From Corbicula japonica (taxonomy: Eukaryota; Mollusca; Bivalvia; Venerida; Cyrenidae), in assembly GCA_038501625.1 (NCBI GenBank), contig JAZAYU010000222.1, positions 248,001 to 312,000 of the forward strand: a stretch of DNA of 64,000 bases, read 5' to 3'. Of the stretch, positions 37,701-52,700 are shown piece after piece (positions within the stretch are counted from its first letter, which is position 1; every line of letters starts with the position of its first letter). The notes below the pieces were generated by a model. The model ran no database searches and was not told the origin of the DNA. It was given only the letters and a program-made list of their open reading frames with translations. Made by a program: the position numbers and the translations under genes.

Positions 37701-40700
37701 CTTAAATTTTTTCTTCATATCTATCGGAAAGAAATCGGAAAGGCATACCAATGACCATACCTTTGTTGGTTTTTTTTTGTTAAATTCTGTCACAATTTTG
37801 AAATTAATTTCAGTTTGAAAAATTTAATTAAAATCATAGCTTTGCACCTTTTTTGTCAATTTTGTTTCTATTAATTTTATTTTAACCTTTTGTTAGAGGG
37901 TCACCCAACAATTTCTGTCAAATTGATATCGGGCCAACCATAACATGAAGTTTATTTATGAATACATAGCCAAAACAATCCCCTCAGTGGTCTTCATGTG
38001 CGAAGACCTATCAAATTTGCTTCAACTTTTTGATAAAATGGTCATCTAAACATTACTTCTGCACAATTATCCTTATTTCAAACTTGCATTAGCAAGATAA
38101 ACATTTTTTTAAAGTTTTTCTATATCTATTTTATTCTGAAAAAGACCAAGCATCAGTTGTTTATACTTTAACAAATCGGGTTAATGATTGCTTTTTCGGA
38201 AGAGGGTGATCGGGCCACCAATTCGGAGGAATTATTTTAAAATTGTTATCAATTCTGAGAAAATCAACCTTGTTTTGGCCTTAGATTATTGCAATTATTT
38301 TGTTAAAATAGATGAAAAGGGAACTTTGAAAGCCACCGAACAAGACAAATATGAAATACTGCAGGCTCGGTTTGATTGAGCCTGTTCATGGGCAGTAATG
38401 GAAATGCATCTTACTGCCCACGCCTAAGAAATTTTGGTAGAGAGTCACTAAAAAACCATTATTGTGACCATATTTTGTTTTTAACTGGCTCACACTTCCT
38501 GAAAGGGAATATCTTTTAAACAATCACCTTTTTCTTGCCATGTTAAACAAGGTTCTACAAGTTTGAAGTTTATCAACTTTTTCTTTGTTAAAACCCTTGA
38601 ATAATTCTTAAGAATTAATGTTTACTTGACCAGCTGTTTGTAGGAGATCGTTAAGCTAAAATGTGAGCTTTGAAGTTTTTCATTGACCTGGAAATCTTTA
38701 TTCAGATGAGATAAACTTAATAAAAGATTCAAGCAAAAGAAAGAATATTAACCGAAAAATCGTTCTTTTTCCTAATTAAATTTTAGCATTCAACCGATCG
38801 ATAGAGCGTTTTAGTACGGTCCATTATGAAAAAAATACATCAAACCTAGACAAAATTGCAACAGAAATGAAATCACATTTAATATAAACTGAATCATATC
38901 AAAAATTGGACAAAATCGGACCACCAGAAATCCATAAATTCATATGTTGAAAATAGGATAAGTTGAAAACAAAAAAAACAACATTAATAGCTGGCTATGA
39001 GCATCACTCGACACTTGTTCTATACATTCTTTCATTTTCTAGTCTTAAAACTAACTTCAATAACACATTATTTGTAAATGAACATCAAGTCTCTTAAAAA
39101 TTAAATCTTATCGGTCATTTTAATAAACCAACAATTCTTAATGTTGAATTACCCCACCCACTCAAAATTGTTTGTTCACAAACGGTCGATTTTTATATGC
39201 CGTAAAACGTTTTTTGACACAAGAATGGTCAAATAACTACTTCACGCTTTGTAGCCATCGGCTTTAGACAGTTTTTGTAAAAAAATTTAATATTGCCAGA
39301 AGTTTTACCTTAACTTAAAAATAATTGCAAACGTAATAGTTATTGTACACAAGAAGGCTATGATATTTTGCTGCTTCTGTTGTTGGCGGAAGATTAACGG
39401 GAGAAATATATTTGTCGCTCGATACCACTTTTTGGAAAAATTTACTCAGCCGCAATTTATTAAGCGAGTCTTCAGCTTTACCATTGCAAAATACCACTAA
39501 AGCTTTTTCTCAAGCAACAATTTCATCTTCTTTTGTGGCTTCTTGATCATAAAATACAGAAGAACATTCGCGAAATGTTTTATTTGTTTCCAAGATGGTG
39601 TAACCAGTTTTAATAACCAAGACATTTGCCACAAAAGGTCAATATTTTCTGACGGGTCTTCCGAAGTAAATTGTGGGAGTGGGGTGAACCGTATTGGTAT
39701 TTCAAAATTGTCTTTGGGTTTAAAATATTTTAGATCTATTCTACCCACTGCTGCAACATCTTCGGCTGTTACAGTTATGCGATGGACTGGTTTTAGATTA
39801 CATGTACATGTACCAGGCGTAATTGTAGCAATTATGACCATCCCGTGAAATGTGTCAAGCCCATCTATGATTCTTATATTGTGGTCAACATTATCTGCAA
39901 CATACTACATACACATTCTCTTGAGAACCCGCTTGTCTCTGTGCCTTGGTGTACTGTCACGCATTCATACTTCTGAACTTTGGTGTATGAAACCGAAATC
40001 CGTATTCATGTTAAGAATCAATAGGAAACAGGGAAACAGGGAAGCAAACTGTCTATGCATCTGAACGCACATCCCTAATTGTAAAGGTGAAAGTATTGAC
40101 CTTGGTCTCACATTTTGCTTAACCGCTTGACCTATGCACGCAACATTTTTGTCTTTGTCCTTAACGGTTATTAAAATACTAACTTAAAGAAAATATTTCA
40201 GGGATTCCGAAATAAATTCTAAATTTTTGTCTAATGAAGCCAATTCTTCAGGGTAAATACTCTTTCAAGGTCAATGGATTTGATATCACTTTTTATTAAT
40301 CAAGCTGCTGTTAGAATGAGTCTGCGCTTTTCGACTTTAGGATCTGTCTGTTTGGGCATGCTGTAAAATTGATGGAGAAGAGAAGAGGCTGTTTCAAGAA
40401 ATGTAACAATGTTCGGCTTACCATTTATACTTGAAATTATAATTTGATCGCCAAAATGTTCCATAAGTCGAGAAATTCTCCCATCTTAGAAATTAAGTCA
40501 TTTATAGATTCATCTAAAATTATTAACCGTGAACTGTATGTGGGAGTGCCAACTGTACTTGGGAGAGCTGGTACCAGGGTGTGTTTCTAATAAGACATAC
40601 ATTCATCTTGATACTAACTGACAAATATCTTATCTTAACATGAAATACATGTGACATGTATAATTGCGGATGACAATGATACATAGTGACCGTGCAATTT

Positions 40701-43700
40701 AGTATCACATAATAGCACAGTGAGTTCTTCAAATATAATATGTTGATAATCGAAAAATAAAATAGGACTTCTTGATGTTTATAATTTAAGAAATCGGTAC
40801 AGAATTTAGATTATTTTCAAATGTTACTTATAAAAAATAAATATTTACATGAACATATTATTATATTTTCTGATCACTTGTATCATCAAGTCTCTCGGTT
40901 ACCATGACTGATAGCACACAGAATTATGACAAATTTATTTTTTATAGCTTTTTATGCCTTGACCAATACAAAACAGTATAATGAATAGGCTATTTTCAGG
41001 TAAAAAATAGAAATTTTCAACTGTAAATGTGACAAGTGTTGATGTTTTCGGATGCAACTATTCCGGATATAAGAAAAACGATGCAAATCGAATTTTAATG
41101 GTCCGATTTTGTCCAATTTTGTTTTTAAATATTTGTTTTGACTATTCTTACATAAAACAGATAAAAAATTTTCTGTTGCAATTTTGTTGACCCCTTTCCA
41201 TAGGCCTACCGTACTATTTACTGAATATTACATTTTCGTATCATCAAATATCAAAATTACCAAGTCTCTTATCCTCGGCGAGCTGTTGGTTATGTGTCTT
41301 CAAGACATGATTTTGGTTCTGCAAATAAATCGCACGTGATATAATTAAATACAAATTCACTCATTTTTATTATGTCAGATTTACCAAAAACATAAAACAG
41401 ATGTTTTCATAAAAGCTAAGTAAATTAACTAGATAATAAACTACTGTAAATCAAAAATTAGCGGTGTTACAAATTGACAATAATTAACTAGAAAGGGTAC
41501 TTTGAAAGCCATCCAACACAACAAATATTAAAATATTGCAGGCTCGGTTTGATTGAGCCTTTTCATGGACATTAATGAAAATGCATATTACTGCCCACGC
41601 CGCCTAGCCCCGGGTTGAGCGCAACTCAATATTTACACCAATAAACAGTAGAATTTTGATCCATTCCAAACGATGGTATGCATATGGCGGTGAACATGGA
41701 ACCTTCAATGTGGTATTTTCAGATTAATAAGAAATAATCATTTATCTTGTTTTGAGGCAGTATATTGATAACATCACACAGCTGTGCAATTAACACCATT
41801 GTTCCTTTAAGCAATCAAAGTTTATGATCGGATAAAGATTCGGGCAGTCATTCTAACATTTAAACATTGTGAGTAGTTTTTTTTCTCCACTCCGGACTAT
41901 AATGTATTAAAAATATTATCTGAAAGTTATAACAAATCTCTCGTGAGTATTTCCATGGTCTTCATAAATGTTTGTGGGGGAGAAAATGAACATGGCCACT
42001 AATGCATGTCCGTGCAGGCTTTTACACATACAGTTTTGTCATTGATACATTTTGTAAGTTAGACTAATACAACTAAGAACCAATGTTTTATTCAAATTAA
42101 ACTATTATCTGATTTTCCCTTTAAAGACAAATATTCTGTATTAACGTAAAACTTTGCAAATAATGCTTGATTTCAATTTACCTGGAAGACACTCTGCAAG
42201 TACTTTAATGAAAAATTGGTCTCCCATTTACGTTTTCCTGATTTGCTACTCCACTGACAGACATCAACTGCTACACGCTCCCCTACAATATACACATTTG
42301 ATGTGTTCGTTGCATTACACATTTCTTTTCTATGAAGCTAAATAGAGTATGTGAGTCTTAGTTCTTTTCTGTGGTGTTATTATAAATGTTATCCTGCTAT
42401 TGAAGGAGTCATTTTAAATTGAATAAAAGTCGGTGACTAAATTATGCATTATAATAATATCATCAACGAATTCAATCAAACAATTTTTTTAAATAGTTTG
42501 TATTCTATGATTTAAAGGGCTTCTTTAACCGCTTAATTTGGTTATTGTTACCTACCACATATTCAACTGCTTGACGTATGACTTTTTTATGAATTAGTAA
42601 CGACTTAACACTATTCACAGAAAAAAAGCCTTTATGTGCATTCACTGTAAAAAAAAGCTCTTAATTATCTAAACACATAAAGATATATCAAATAATACAT
42701 TTAGTAGTTAAGCACAAAAACGTCGTTTTATAAATAATTGGTGGTTTACCACTTGTGCAATGATCAAAAAGCACAACATTGTTATTGATACCAACTTATA
42801 TGTCTTTTTACCTTCGTTATGCATTCTAAATATATTGTTCACCACTGCGTGCATGAGTAGCATAACTTCGTCTACGCTGACTCCTAGAGATATATGCATA
42901 TCATCGACATCTCGAATGATATGATCCCATACAAAGTCCTCCACTTGATTTTCCATGACACTGGGCTTGATCAAATGTTGTATACCCTTGAAAAGAATCA
43001 ATTAAATCAAGAACATGATGTATGCAAAGTATTCGTTAAATATTCTGGCAGCAAAGTATCTTTAACAAGGAAATAAAGGTGAATACGACACATACGTAAT
43101 TTTAGCAAGAGCGGTTTGATTGAGTCTGTTATAACATATATCAGTAATGAAAATTGATTTTAATGTCCACGCGTCTTGACATCGGTTTTCGTACATCTCA
43201 GTGTCTACAAATGTAAACAGTATTAACATTTATTCTTCATAAAATTGCTTGCACATGACAGTGAATATGGAACCTTCAACATTGCTAATTGCGATATCTT
43301 CATATTACTACGTTTCCATGATCAGCGGCGTAAGATCCTCAGATAAAGGTATGGGTTTAAGTTTTAATCAGAACTAACATTTCTGATTAACTTTCAAAGA
43401 TAGGCTTTAACAAAAAATGAGGTTTACCAAGCGATTGGTTCCAGCTCCAAGATACATTGCCATGTGAAGCAACATTCTGGCGGCAGAGCAAAACGCTGGA
43501 GTAAGCTCACGTTCTGGTTGGGCACCACGACCTCTTGCATGCGCACGACCCAGTATATGTCCTGTAACTGAAGTGTCCACACTGAAAGTTGAACAGGAAC
43601 ATGTTGAAACTGTATACAACAAACTAAAAGATGTTATAACAACATTACTATGCTATTTGCTTCGTATGTTCTATACGTTTTGTAATTTTACATGCAAAAT

Positions 43701-46700
43701 TGTCGAGTTGATGGGTGTACAACTTTTCTGTTTATATGGGAACCTGTTGTGAGCAAGTGTGAGGTTCGTGCACCTTTAAACTTGGTTAACTCTCCCACAT
43801 TTTCGGAGAGGTACCCCCAGGGTTTCATTTTCGTAAATTGTTTGTGGCGTCTATTTTGAAATTGATGACTGTATAACCATGCTTTCTTCTCCTCTTTCGT
43901 TTGGTTCAGGGGGGAGGCTTTGTCTACTACAATTCATGCTACACGTATTTCACTCTTTTATTCATCTGTGAAGTCTAACTTATCTAACTTATAAAACATA
44001 ATGTGCTCTTAACTGATTCTTACTTAAAACAAACATTTTTAATCAAAATGATTTACGAGTACATATATCTTTATTCCTTTTAAAATGAGCATGATATAAT
44101 AGAAAATGCTAACAAGTCTGATGTGCAGGGAATGTAATGAGTATTAAGGTTAAACAGGTTTATACCCATACATCATTTGCATGTTAGTTTAAATTTTGGA
44201 TTTTAAGCCCCCCCCCCCCCCCCCAATGGCACTCTAAGAGAATTTTCCAGTGGTCGCGAAAATAATTCTTCGTAATAACTAGAACCTTGGATAATACCGT
44301 AAATGATGTTTGCATTGTAAATGGTATAAACAATAGGCGACATAAAATTGTGAACACAATTCAAAGCAATACGGAAAGAATGGTAATGGAAAAAAAGATA
44401 TTGATTAATAAATGAGTGGCCTATTGAATATGCGTAGGGACATAGCTTAAATAAACGTTAAAATAAAACACAACAAAACGATTTAACTGATTTTATAATT
44501 AAAATCTAGAACCATCAAACACATAATGACAACTAACCCTGCATCTTGGACATTTCCTGGGCGCAGTGTGTGGCCCACACCCCCAATAACAGCCCCACAA
44601 TCCTTGCATTGACCAACAGTTGCAGGACGACCACACTTTATGCAAAAATATAAATATTATATAGTAGAAGTATTTACCGTGTTATTTTGTCTAAAGAGAA
44701 TGTTTAACAAGAGGACCATGGTGGCCCTAAATCGCTCACCTGAGTACAAAGTACTCTCAGTTTTACCCCAGAGCCAACATTTAAATAATGCTGGGGCAAA
44801 TATTGACCTCAGGGCCAACTTTTAAACAAAGTTGATAAAGGGTCTCAACACAATACTCAGCACCAAATATCTAAGATCTAGTCCTATTAGTTTTGGAGAA
44901 AAATGTTTTTCATGTTTTTCCTATATAACTATATGGAAACCAAGAGAACCCTAGGGCATAGTGGATTTTGGCCCAGGGGATATAATGTGAACAAATTTTG
45001 TAAACATCCATTAGACAATGCTACTTACAAAATATCTAAGCTGTACCCATTGTGGTTTGTTAGAAGAAGATTTTTAAAGATTTCCTTTATAAGTCTATGT
45101 AAAATGAAGTGACCCCTGGGGCGGGGCCAATTTTGACCCCAGGGAAATAATTTAAACAATCTTTGTAGAGTTCCACTAAAGGGTGTTAATGCCAAATATC
45201 TAAGCTCTAGGCCTTGTGGTTTCAGACAAGAAGATTTTTAAAGTTTTTCCTATATAAGTCTTTGTAAAATGAAGTGACCCCTGGGGCGGGGCCAATTTTA
45301 ACCCCAGGGAAATAATTTGAACAATCTTTGAAGAGTTCCACTAGAGGGTGCTAAATGCCAAAAATCTAAGCTCTAGGCCTTGTGGTTTGAGACAAGAAGA
45401 TTTTTAAAGTTTTTCCTATAAAACTATGTAAAATGAAGTGACCACTGGGGCGGGGCCAATTTTGACGCCAGGGAAAAAATTTGAACAATCTTTGTAGAGT
45501 TCAACTAGAGGGTGCTTAATGCCAAATATCTAAGCTGCAGGCCTTGTGGTTTCAGACAAGAAGATTTTTAAAGTTTTTCCTATATAAGTCTATGTAAAAT
45601 GAAGTGACCCCTGGGGCGGGGCCAATTTTGACCCCAGGGAAATAATTTGAACAATCTTTGTAGAGTTCCACAAGAGGGTGCTAAATGCCAAATATCTAAG
45701 CTGCAGGCCTTGTGGTTTCAGACAAGATGATTTTTAAGTTTTTCCTATATAAGTCTTTGTAAAATGAAGTGACCCCTGGGGCGGGGCCAATTTTGACCCC
45801 AGGGAAATAATTTGAACAATCTTTGTAGAGTTCCACTAGAGGGTGCTAAATGCCAAATATCTAAGCTCTAGGCCTTGTGGTTTCAGAGAAGATGATTTTT
45901 AAAGTTTTTCCTTTCGGTTGCCATGGCAACCAGAGTTCTGCATGGAATTGATTTCTTTGAACAAATTTGGAAGAGCTTTATGCAAGAAACATTTGTGGCA
46001 AGTTTCATCAACTTTGGCCCAGGGGTTTAGGAGGAGATGTCGTTTTAAGTAAAAGTTTACGGACGACGGACGGACGGACGACGGACGCCGGACAAATTGT
46101 GATCACAAAAGCTCACCTTGTCACTACGTGACAGGTGAGCTAAAAACAGCATGAAAAATAAAAAGGCACTTATGACAAACCCTTCTTAATGTTTAAAACG
46201 AAACTGAAGCCAAAATTGTGTGTGAAATTAACAGCGCGATGGTTGGCATTTATAACAAATGTTTTCATTTTTCAAAATAAACATTGACCATTTCTACCTA
46301 TCTTTACACAATGCAACAAAGATTATCTACCGCATCGCAAAACCTATTCCTACGTCAGTCTTAATTAACAACAATACTATACTGGTTTAAGCGCTGCAAA
46401 CTGCGAGGATGCTTGACACGTATATTGAAACGCTGCTAAGGTTAATTATGGTTCATTATTTGCAAGGGCAATGCAAATGCTATACACCGGAGAAAGCAAG
46501 TACCGATGATATAAGAGTAATGGCATTGTAACAGTATACATATATCTACTTACATCTCCTATTACGTAAGGGTGACCGTTGGGACATCCTGAAAGTTAAA
46601 CACATGAATTTTTTCTAAGAATCAGGCAATTAACCATACAAGTAAATATACTGGCCGTCAATAGAGAGATACCCATTTTATTGTACCTATTACATTGATG

Positions 46701-49700
46701 AAATTAAAACTATTCGTTATGACAAAATAGCACTAGTACATTCTTGCAATTTAAGGTAGCTTACTGTTTTATCGTGTTTTTTCTGCTGCCATATTTTAAA
46801 GCACAATATCTTACAGAAAAATTAAAATCAACAGAACAAAATTGTTTAACAGCCATTTATAAAATCTGTTAAAGGCTGTTAAAGATTTAAAGCGGAAATT
46901 GAATTTACTAAGAAATTGAAAGTTCTGCAATATTTTCATATTTGTCGTCTTCGTCGGGTTCTATGGTTCCTTTTTCATCTTTTTCAATGTTTTCTTTTAA
47001 GACACACTATACTGTTTTGTTGGTCAACTTTTGAGAATGCTAAAGAAGACGCCAGTAGGAAAATTAGCAGAAATCCGGAAAAAGCTTTATGGTGGAATTC
47101 AGCCACCGGAATTGTGTTCCTGATCTTGATCAAAGTGATTGTTTCAAATTTCATCATTAGTAAATATTTAAATTTATATGAAGCTATTTATATTTCACCG
47201 ATCACTTACAGCTGATAGTATATTATCATAGTAAACCTGTAAGCTGGTTGTGTAATGGTTTAGCAATGTATCATTGAAAGTTCATCAAATTAATTCGATA
47301 ATGCTTTCTAAAGCGTGAAAACAAGGTATTGCATTATCATTAGTCCTAAGAACAAATTGGCAGTTTGACTACATGCATTTCGTACAGCAGAGACTGTTTC
47401 GAGGTCTTTCTAAACATTTCCATTACTGTCCATGAACAGGCTCAATCTTACCGAGTCTTTAATATTTTATTTTTGTCGTTTTCGGTGGATTTCAAATTCC
47501 CTTTTCATATTTTTCAATCATATTCAGTGGCATCACTCTATGATTACACACAGCGTATGTATACAACACAAGCAAAGCAATATTTTGCAAGTTTTTGAAT
47601 CTGACCATTGTGTTTGCCCCAAATATTAAAACGAAGTCTATGTGAGCAGACGCATTCCATAACCCTAACTAGTGCTACATCAATTTGTTCTAAACACACT
47701 ACCAAATAGTGCGAGGCAAACAATTGACAGAGGATTAAAACAAACACCTCTTTATTATACAGAGCAGGAGAAATGTGACTAAATGATTTATTTGTCTTCG
47801 AATTTGACTATGTTTTCAAACAAAACAGAAAAAAAACACAAAAACTTACAATATCACAGGGTTAGCATCCGAATCTTGCCCTCGGTTGCGAGCTGCTAGC
47901 AAAGCTTGCTTTACTTCCTCGAGGTCGTCTTGAGGCATTGTTGTAAAAATGCATTCTATAAATTATTGTAAAGTTTTTGTTCACTAATATTCAATTAATA
48001 TAAAAAAACTGACACTCAAAGAACATGACATTGTATAAGAACAGAGCACAAACCTCTCCCACGAAAAGAAGGGGGTGCAAACATGACCAATCCTTAGTAT
48101 TATTAAATTTTTTAAGACTTAGTTGAAAACGATGTTCAAAATAACAAGCACACACTCAAAACAAAGGCAATACAACTATACTTCTAAAAAGGCATTATTT
48201 TACAAACTGCCGCAAGATATTGTAGACAAGCAGTTACCTGGTACATGTATTGGTTGTTTAATTATATGGTGCAATAATATAATTCTTTTGTTTTGTTGTA
48301 TGCATATTTATTATATATTTCTTCATTTAAATCTATCCGGAAATGAGCATTTTCTTAAATTCTGTTTTTGAAGGTATAGCCTAAAATATTGTGTTTTTTT
48401 TTCACCCTGAAAATTACTCATACCCCCTGTGAAAAAGAACCAAACACTAATATACTGTTAACAATAAAAGGAAATACGTACAAAAATTATATTGCATCGA
48501 ACGAAATATAACTGATTTAGAAAGAGACAATTATATTACATTACCAGTAATAATGGTATCAAATCCACATGGGAAAGATAAATGGAAAAATAACAAAATG
48601 TCATTGGATGCCGTACAAAGTCCAATCTTACGCTTGTGTACAATTAACAAAATGATTTTAAAGAATTTAACGTTCCACAGCTTTTTATTTAACTATTAAA
48701 TTAAAAAAAGTTGTAAATGGTTTGTTAAGCGCCATATAAATGTATTTTTATGTTATTAAGATGACGGCTATTACATAACCAAATCAAATTCACTTTCGTC
48801 GACAGTTTGGGCAAAACAGTTTATTTCGTCATTAACCACTTTCACATTTCAAAATTCAATAAGAAAAGTAAAGCCATTAAATAATATCGGCCTCAACAAG
48901 AAGCATAAGATTAGCCTTTTCAAGGCTGTAACTTCTTTCTTTCATAAATGTGTTTGTGGTGTCCTATTTGAAATTTATATTCTTATAAACCCATTCTCAT
49001 GCTCTCCTTTCTCAGGGCGGCTGTGTTTTCTGGGTGTGGCGATTCCTGTAAAGCATATACCACTTTTGTATCGAATATAACATACCATTTGTGGAATTAT
49101 GAAAAAATTATGACTTTTAAGGTCAGTAAATTAAGTGAATTAGGCAGAATGTAGCGGCGATATTTGGAAGAAGACATCTTCCGATATTTACAAACATCTG
49201 TTTAAAAAGGTGGACACGTTGGCAAAGGTCGACCATGAAACAACTGTATCCCTGAAGCAGTTGTCGGATAATTTTGTTTGATAAAGGCACAATTTCGTAA
49301 GGTTCATATTTTGTTTTTGATAAATTCATCTCACCGTCAACGACTGTGGCATTCCAATAAGTGCTTTTAGAGGCTGTAGTAAAGTTCTGTCTCCTTGTAA
49401 TTGTGTCATCACTACCAGAAAGTGAATTATAAGACATTGTATCCCCTGTCGGCGTAGGTCGTCACCTTGTTGTAATACGAGGTTTCTAGGTACGAGCTGA
49501 TTGTGTATCACTTCACGCTAGGTACGAGCTGATTGTGTATCACTTCACGAAGTAATTGCTAAAAAATGGACTACAAGATTACGCTAGCTTTGTAAAATGT
49601 AAGAGAAACGTGTTTTGGACAAAATCTAACTTGAATTTATTTTATACATGGTCATCAATTCCGTTCCTTAAATAAGTGCTAAGAGGTTAGACTGTGCCGG

Positions 49701-52700
49701 AGCGGATAAATTGACCCCTCGGGTTCTCATCTCATATCCTGAATCGGGTTGCTTTTATGGATTCCACGCTTTCAGGACTTAAATCTCTAGAATGGCGTAT
49801 GCCTCGGAATATCGATATTTGGCCTCAGGTTTAATATAATCTTCATTGGACGTAAACATGTGTACTTTATCAAACATGAAGTCAGTAATTTATACCTTGT
49901 TTTTGATCATCTGGCAATTATTTATGAACTCTTCAATGTTCTGAAGTACCCGACCTGACACTTTTCTTTGCTCATTCGGGTAGAGGTTTGAACTCGTTAC
50001 CTCTCTGTACAATGCCAAATGAAACAAGGGTTCCACTCTAACACCTGCAGTCTGTAGCTCCTAAATTGTAATATAACACATTCACCAAAACATTAACTAA
50101 TATAAAAACTAAACATATGTTACTAGGTTTTTTTGCAGAAATCGAAACATCAAAAAAAACTATTGTAAAAATAGAAAATACGAAACTTACACCGGTTTTT
50201 ATATTAAAATTGCAGGGATTTAATTTTTTTGGTACCACCGAACTATTTAGGCCTTCCAGTTCAAATAAAAGGATAATGCGATACTGCTATATTTAAATGT
50301 CATGTTTGGTGACTATCGAAGTCCTTTGTTTCAATGTTTTAACAATACCCGTTTGAAATACATGATATATTTTAGCTTTATGGTAGGATCGCATTCGGGA
50401 GAGATTCGTTGTAAGTCAAGTATTCATTCGATTACCAACAAGTAAAACAGCTAGCAAACGCACCCTGGTAGAATTTGACATCATGACTAAGTCATTTTAG
50501 ACCGTTTCTATACTTTGCTGCAAGTTCATCTTAACAATAAAGCACACATGTAATATTACAAGTTGATTTCACGAGTTCTTTATTGGAAGGACTACGAAAC
50601 AAAGACAATATAAATCTGTTGAAGCAGATCTTGACATAGAAAGTATGTTAGAAAGATGATTGACCTTGTTTTAGTACTCACTGCAAGACCATTTAATGTA
50701 TTTAAATTATTATGAAACTTTGATTTTTTTTTCAATTATTACCCAAAGCATAAACATGTTAAAATAAAAAAGGAATTCAACATATTTCTATAGAACATTA
50801 AAGGTTAAAAATGATTACTATTTAAAAAAACTATTTAATATTTTTGGTTTAAACAATATTCTCCAAAACAAAGCATGGTATTATATTTTAAACGTTTAAA
50901 AAAATATTGAAGAGACTTTAAGTAATCTTTTGCGGAGAAAATATGGTCTCCGGAAAATAAATTAACCATTCCAAGAAAATTTTTAGTGTTAAACCTTGGT
51001 AACGGGATGTTAAAACCGTTATACATTTTAAACGAAAATATACAAGTGAAAGCTGTGATCTCAGTATTTGTGAACATGTTTAAACAGTGACAATTTGTTC
51101 AACTCGTATTAATATTGTACATAGAGTTAAAAAAGTAACTGAGACCTAACACAATATGCGGTTTTGCATCATGAGGTTCACATAACGAAAACCTCAATAC
51201 AAACTTTTTTAATGGTGATAGATGTTTAAATGATGTTTTAGGGGTTATCGAATAAGGAAATTAATAAAAATTATTTGATAATTGGTGAACACGCTGACGT
51301 GGGTTTACTTGCGAAATTCAAAACATTACCTTATCTGTTCACGGTTTATTTGCTTGATGCGGATCCACCTTAAGAAAGGCGCTTGGTGCCGGCAGATGGC
51401 CTGGTACACATCTACTCCATAATAACGGCACAAGTACTTTACAAGGTAGACTCTGAAGGCAAAACAAATTCTCTATGCAATGTAACAGTCGCTTATTTGT
51501 ATAAAAGTTCTGGTGTAAAAAGTTTGCACAGCATAAGTTTAGTCTTCAAATTCATTATTTTGAAAGTCTTGATTTGTAATCATGTTTCCAAATATTTAAA
51601 TATTTATGCATTTTCTCTGAATTCGTTTATACAAAGTCGTATGGTAAAATTTATTTTCAGTCAACTCAAATATTTAACGCATGTCCGTACCATCTGCGAT
51701 ATATTCTGTTCATCTAAATACGGAATTCTGTCTCACACAGTATCATGTAACAATGAGCAAAGAGGAAACAAAAGCGGGTGCGTTCACGCCAAACAAGAGA
51801 GGTATCAAACACGAAATGAGTAATATTTTTTTATGTTTCTTTATACCGATATTCTAGAACTTTAATACAACACCGATACGTTGCACCTGATACAAAATAA
51901 TAAGGATTTTGTGGTATTAGAGCCCATTATCGCCAGACTAAATAACAATAGTCATGGTAATATAGATAGAAATTCAGGCGATTTAACGATTCTTAACGAT
52001 TGACCGTTCCCCTAAGGTTCTTATTATCGTTTATTTTTAGATGCCTTTTAGTCAAAAAATTTACTACTTGCATTAAATTATTATAAGCTGAATCATTGTT
52101 AATGGGTCATGGAGAGCAAATTATTCCGTACAGTATTAATGTATATAAGGTAATACACCCATTCAAAGTATCGCCAATTTCCAGTTCTTATTTGGTTTTG
52201 TTTTGCAATTTCATTCCTATTCAAATTAGACTATTATTCGATGCTAAAATGTTTCTTAAAAACCTACTTAATGATAAAATGTTGAAGCTATCTTTCCATT
52301 AAAAGTTCAATATCGCAACAGATTAACAGCAATTTGACAACATGATTTAGAATCTAACACATTATCAAAAAATATTAAAATTGTTTTATTAAAACATAAG
52401 CTAAAACTAAAGACGAACATATATACCTGTACCACTGAATAGATGCATTATCACAAAGAATGGAAGCTGTCTCGATCATTTTTCGGGCACGATTTTCTAC
52501 CTGTCCTGGGTGTAAATTGCCCATCACAATTTCAGCAATGTACTTTGCTACTATAGCAAGTCCAATTCTAGCATTAGCTAATCCGTATAATTTCTCGACA
52601 GTCAGGGATTCAACATCGTTCCGCTGTCTTAAAGCATTATCAAGTGCATGGATCGCAAACTCAACTTCATCAGTGTCAACCTTGCTAACTTCTTGTGCAA

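Noticed and set aside
38188..38379. Plus-strand frame of 63 codons
   Set aside because: Its second half coincides with a copy of repeat family R2, on the opposite strand to the repeat's usual orientation.
46916..47215. Plus-strand frame of 99 codons
   Set aside because: It begins in a partial R2 repeat and shows no recognisable domain; probably chance.
49123..49437. Minus-strand frame of 104 codons
   Set aside because: It is the shifted frame of the 49,335-49,558 exon and runs into its intron.
51383..51823. Plus-strand frame of 146 codons
   Set aside because: The left part is antisense to the VYLVKYLCRYYG exon; the rest is low-complexity and unlike any family I know.
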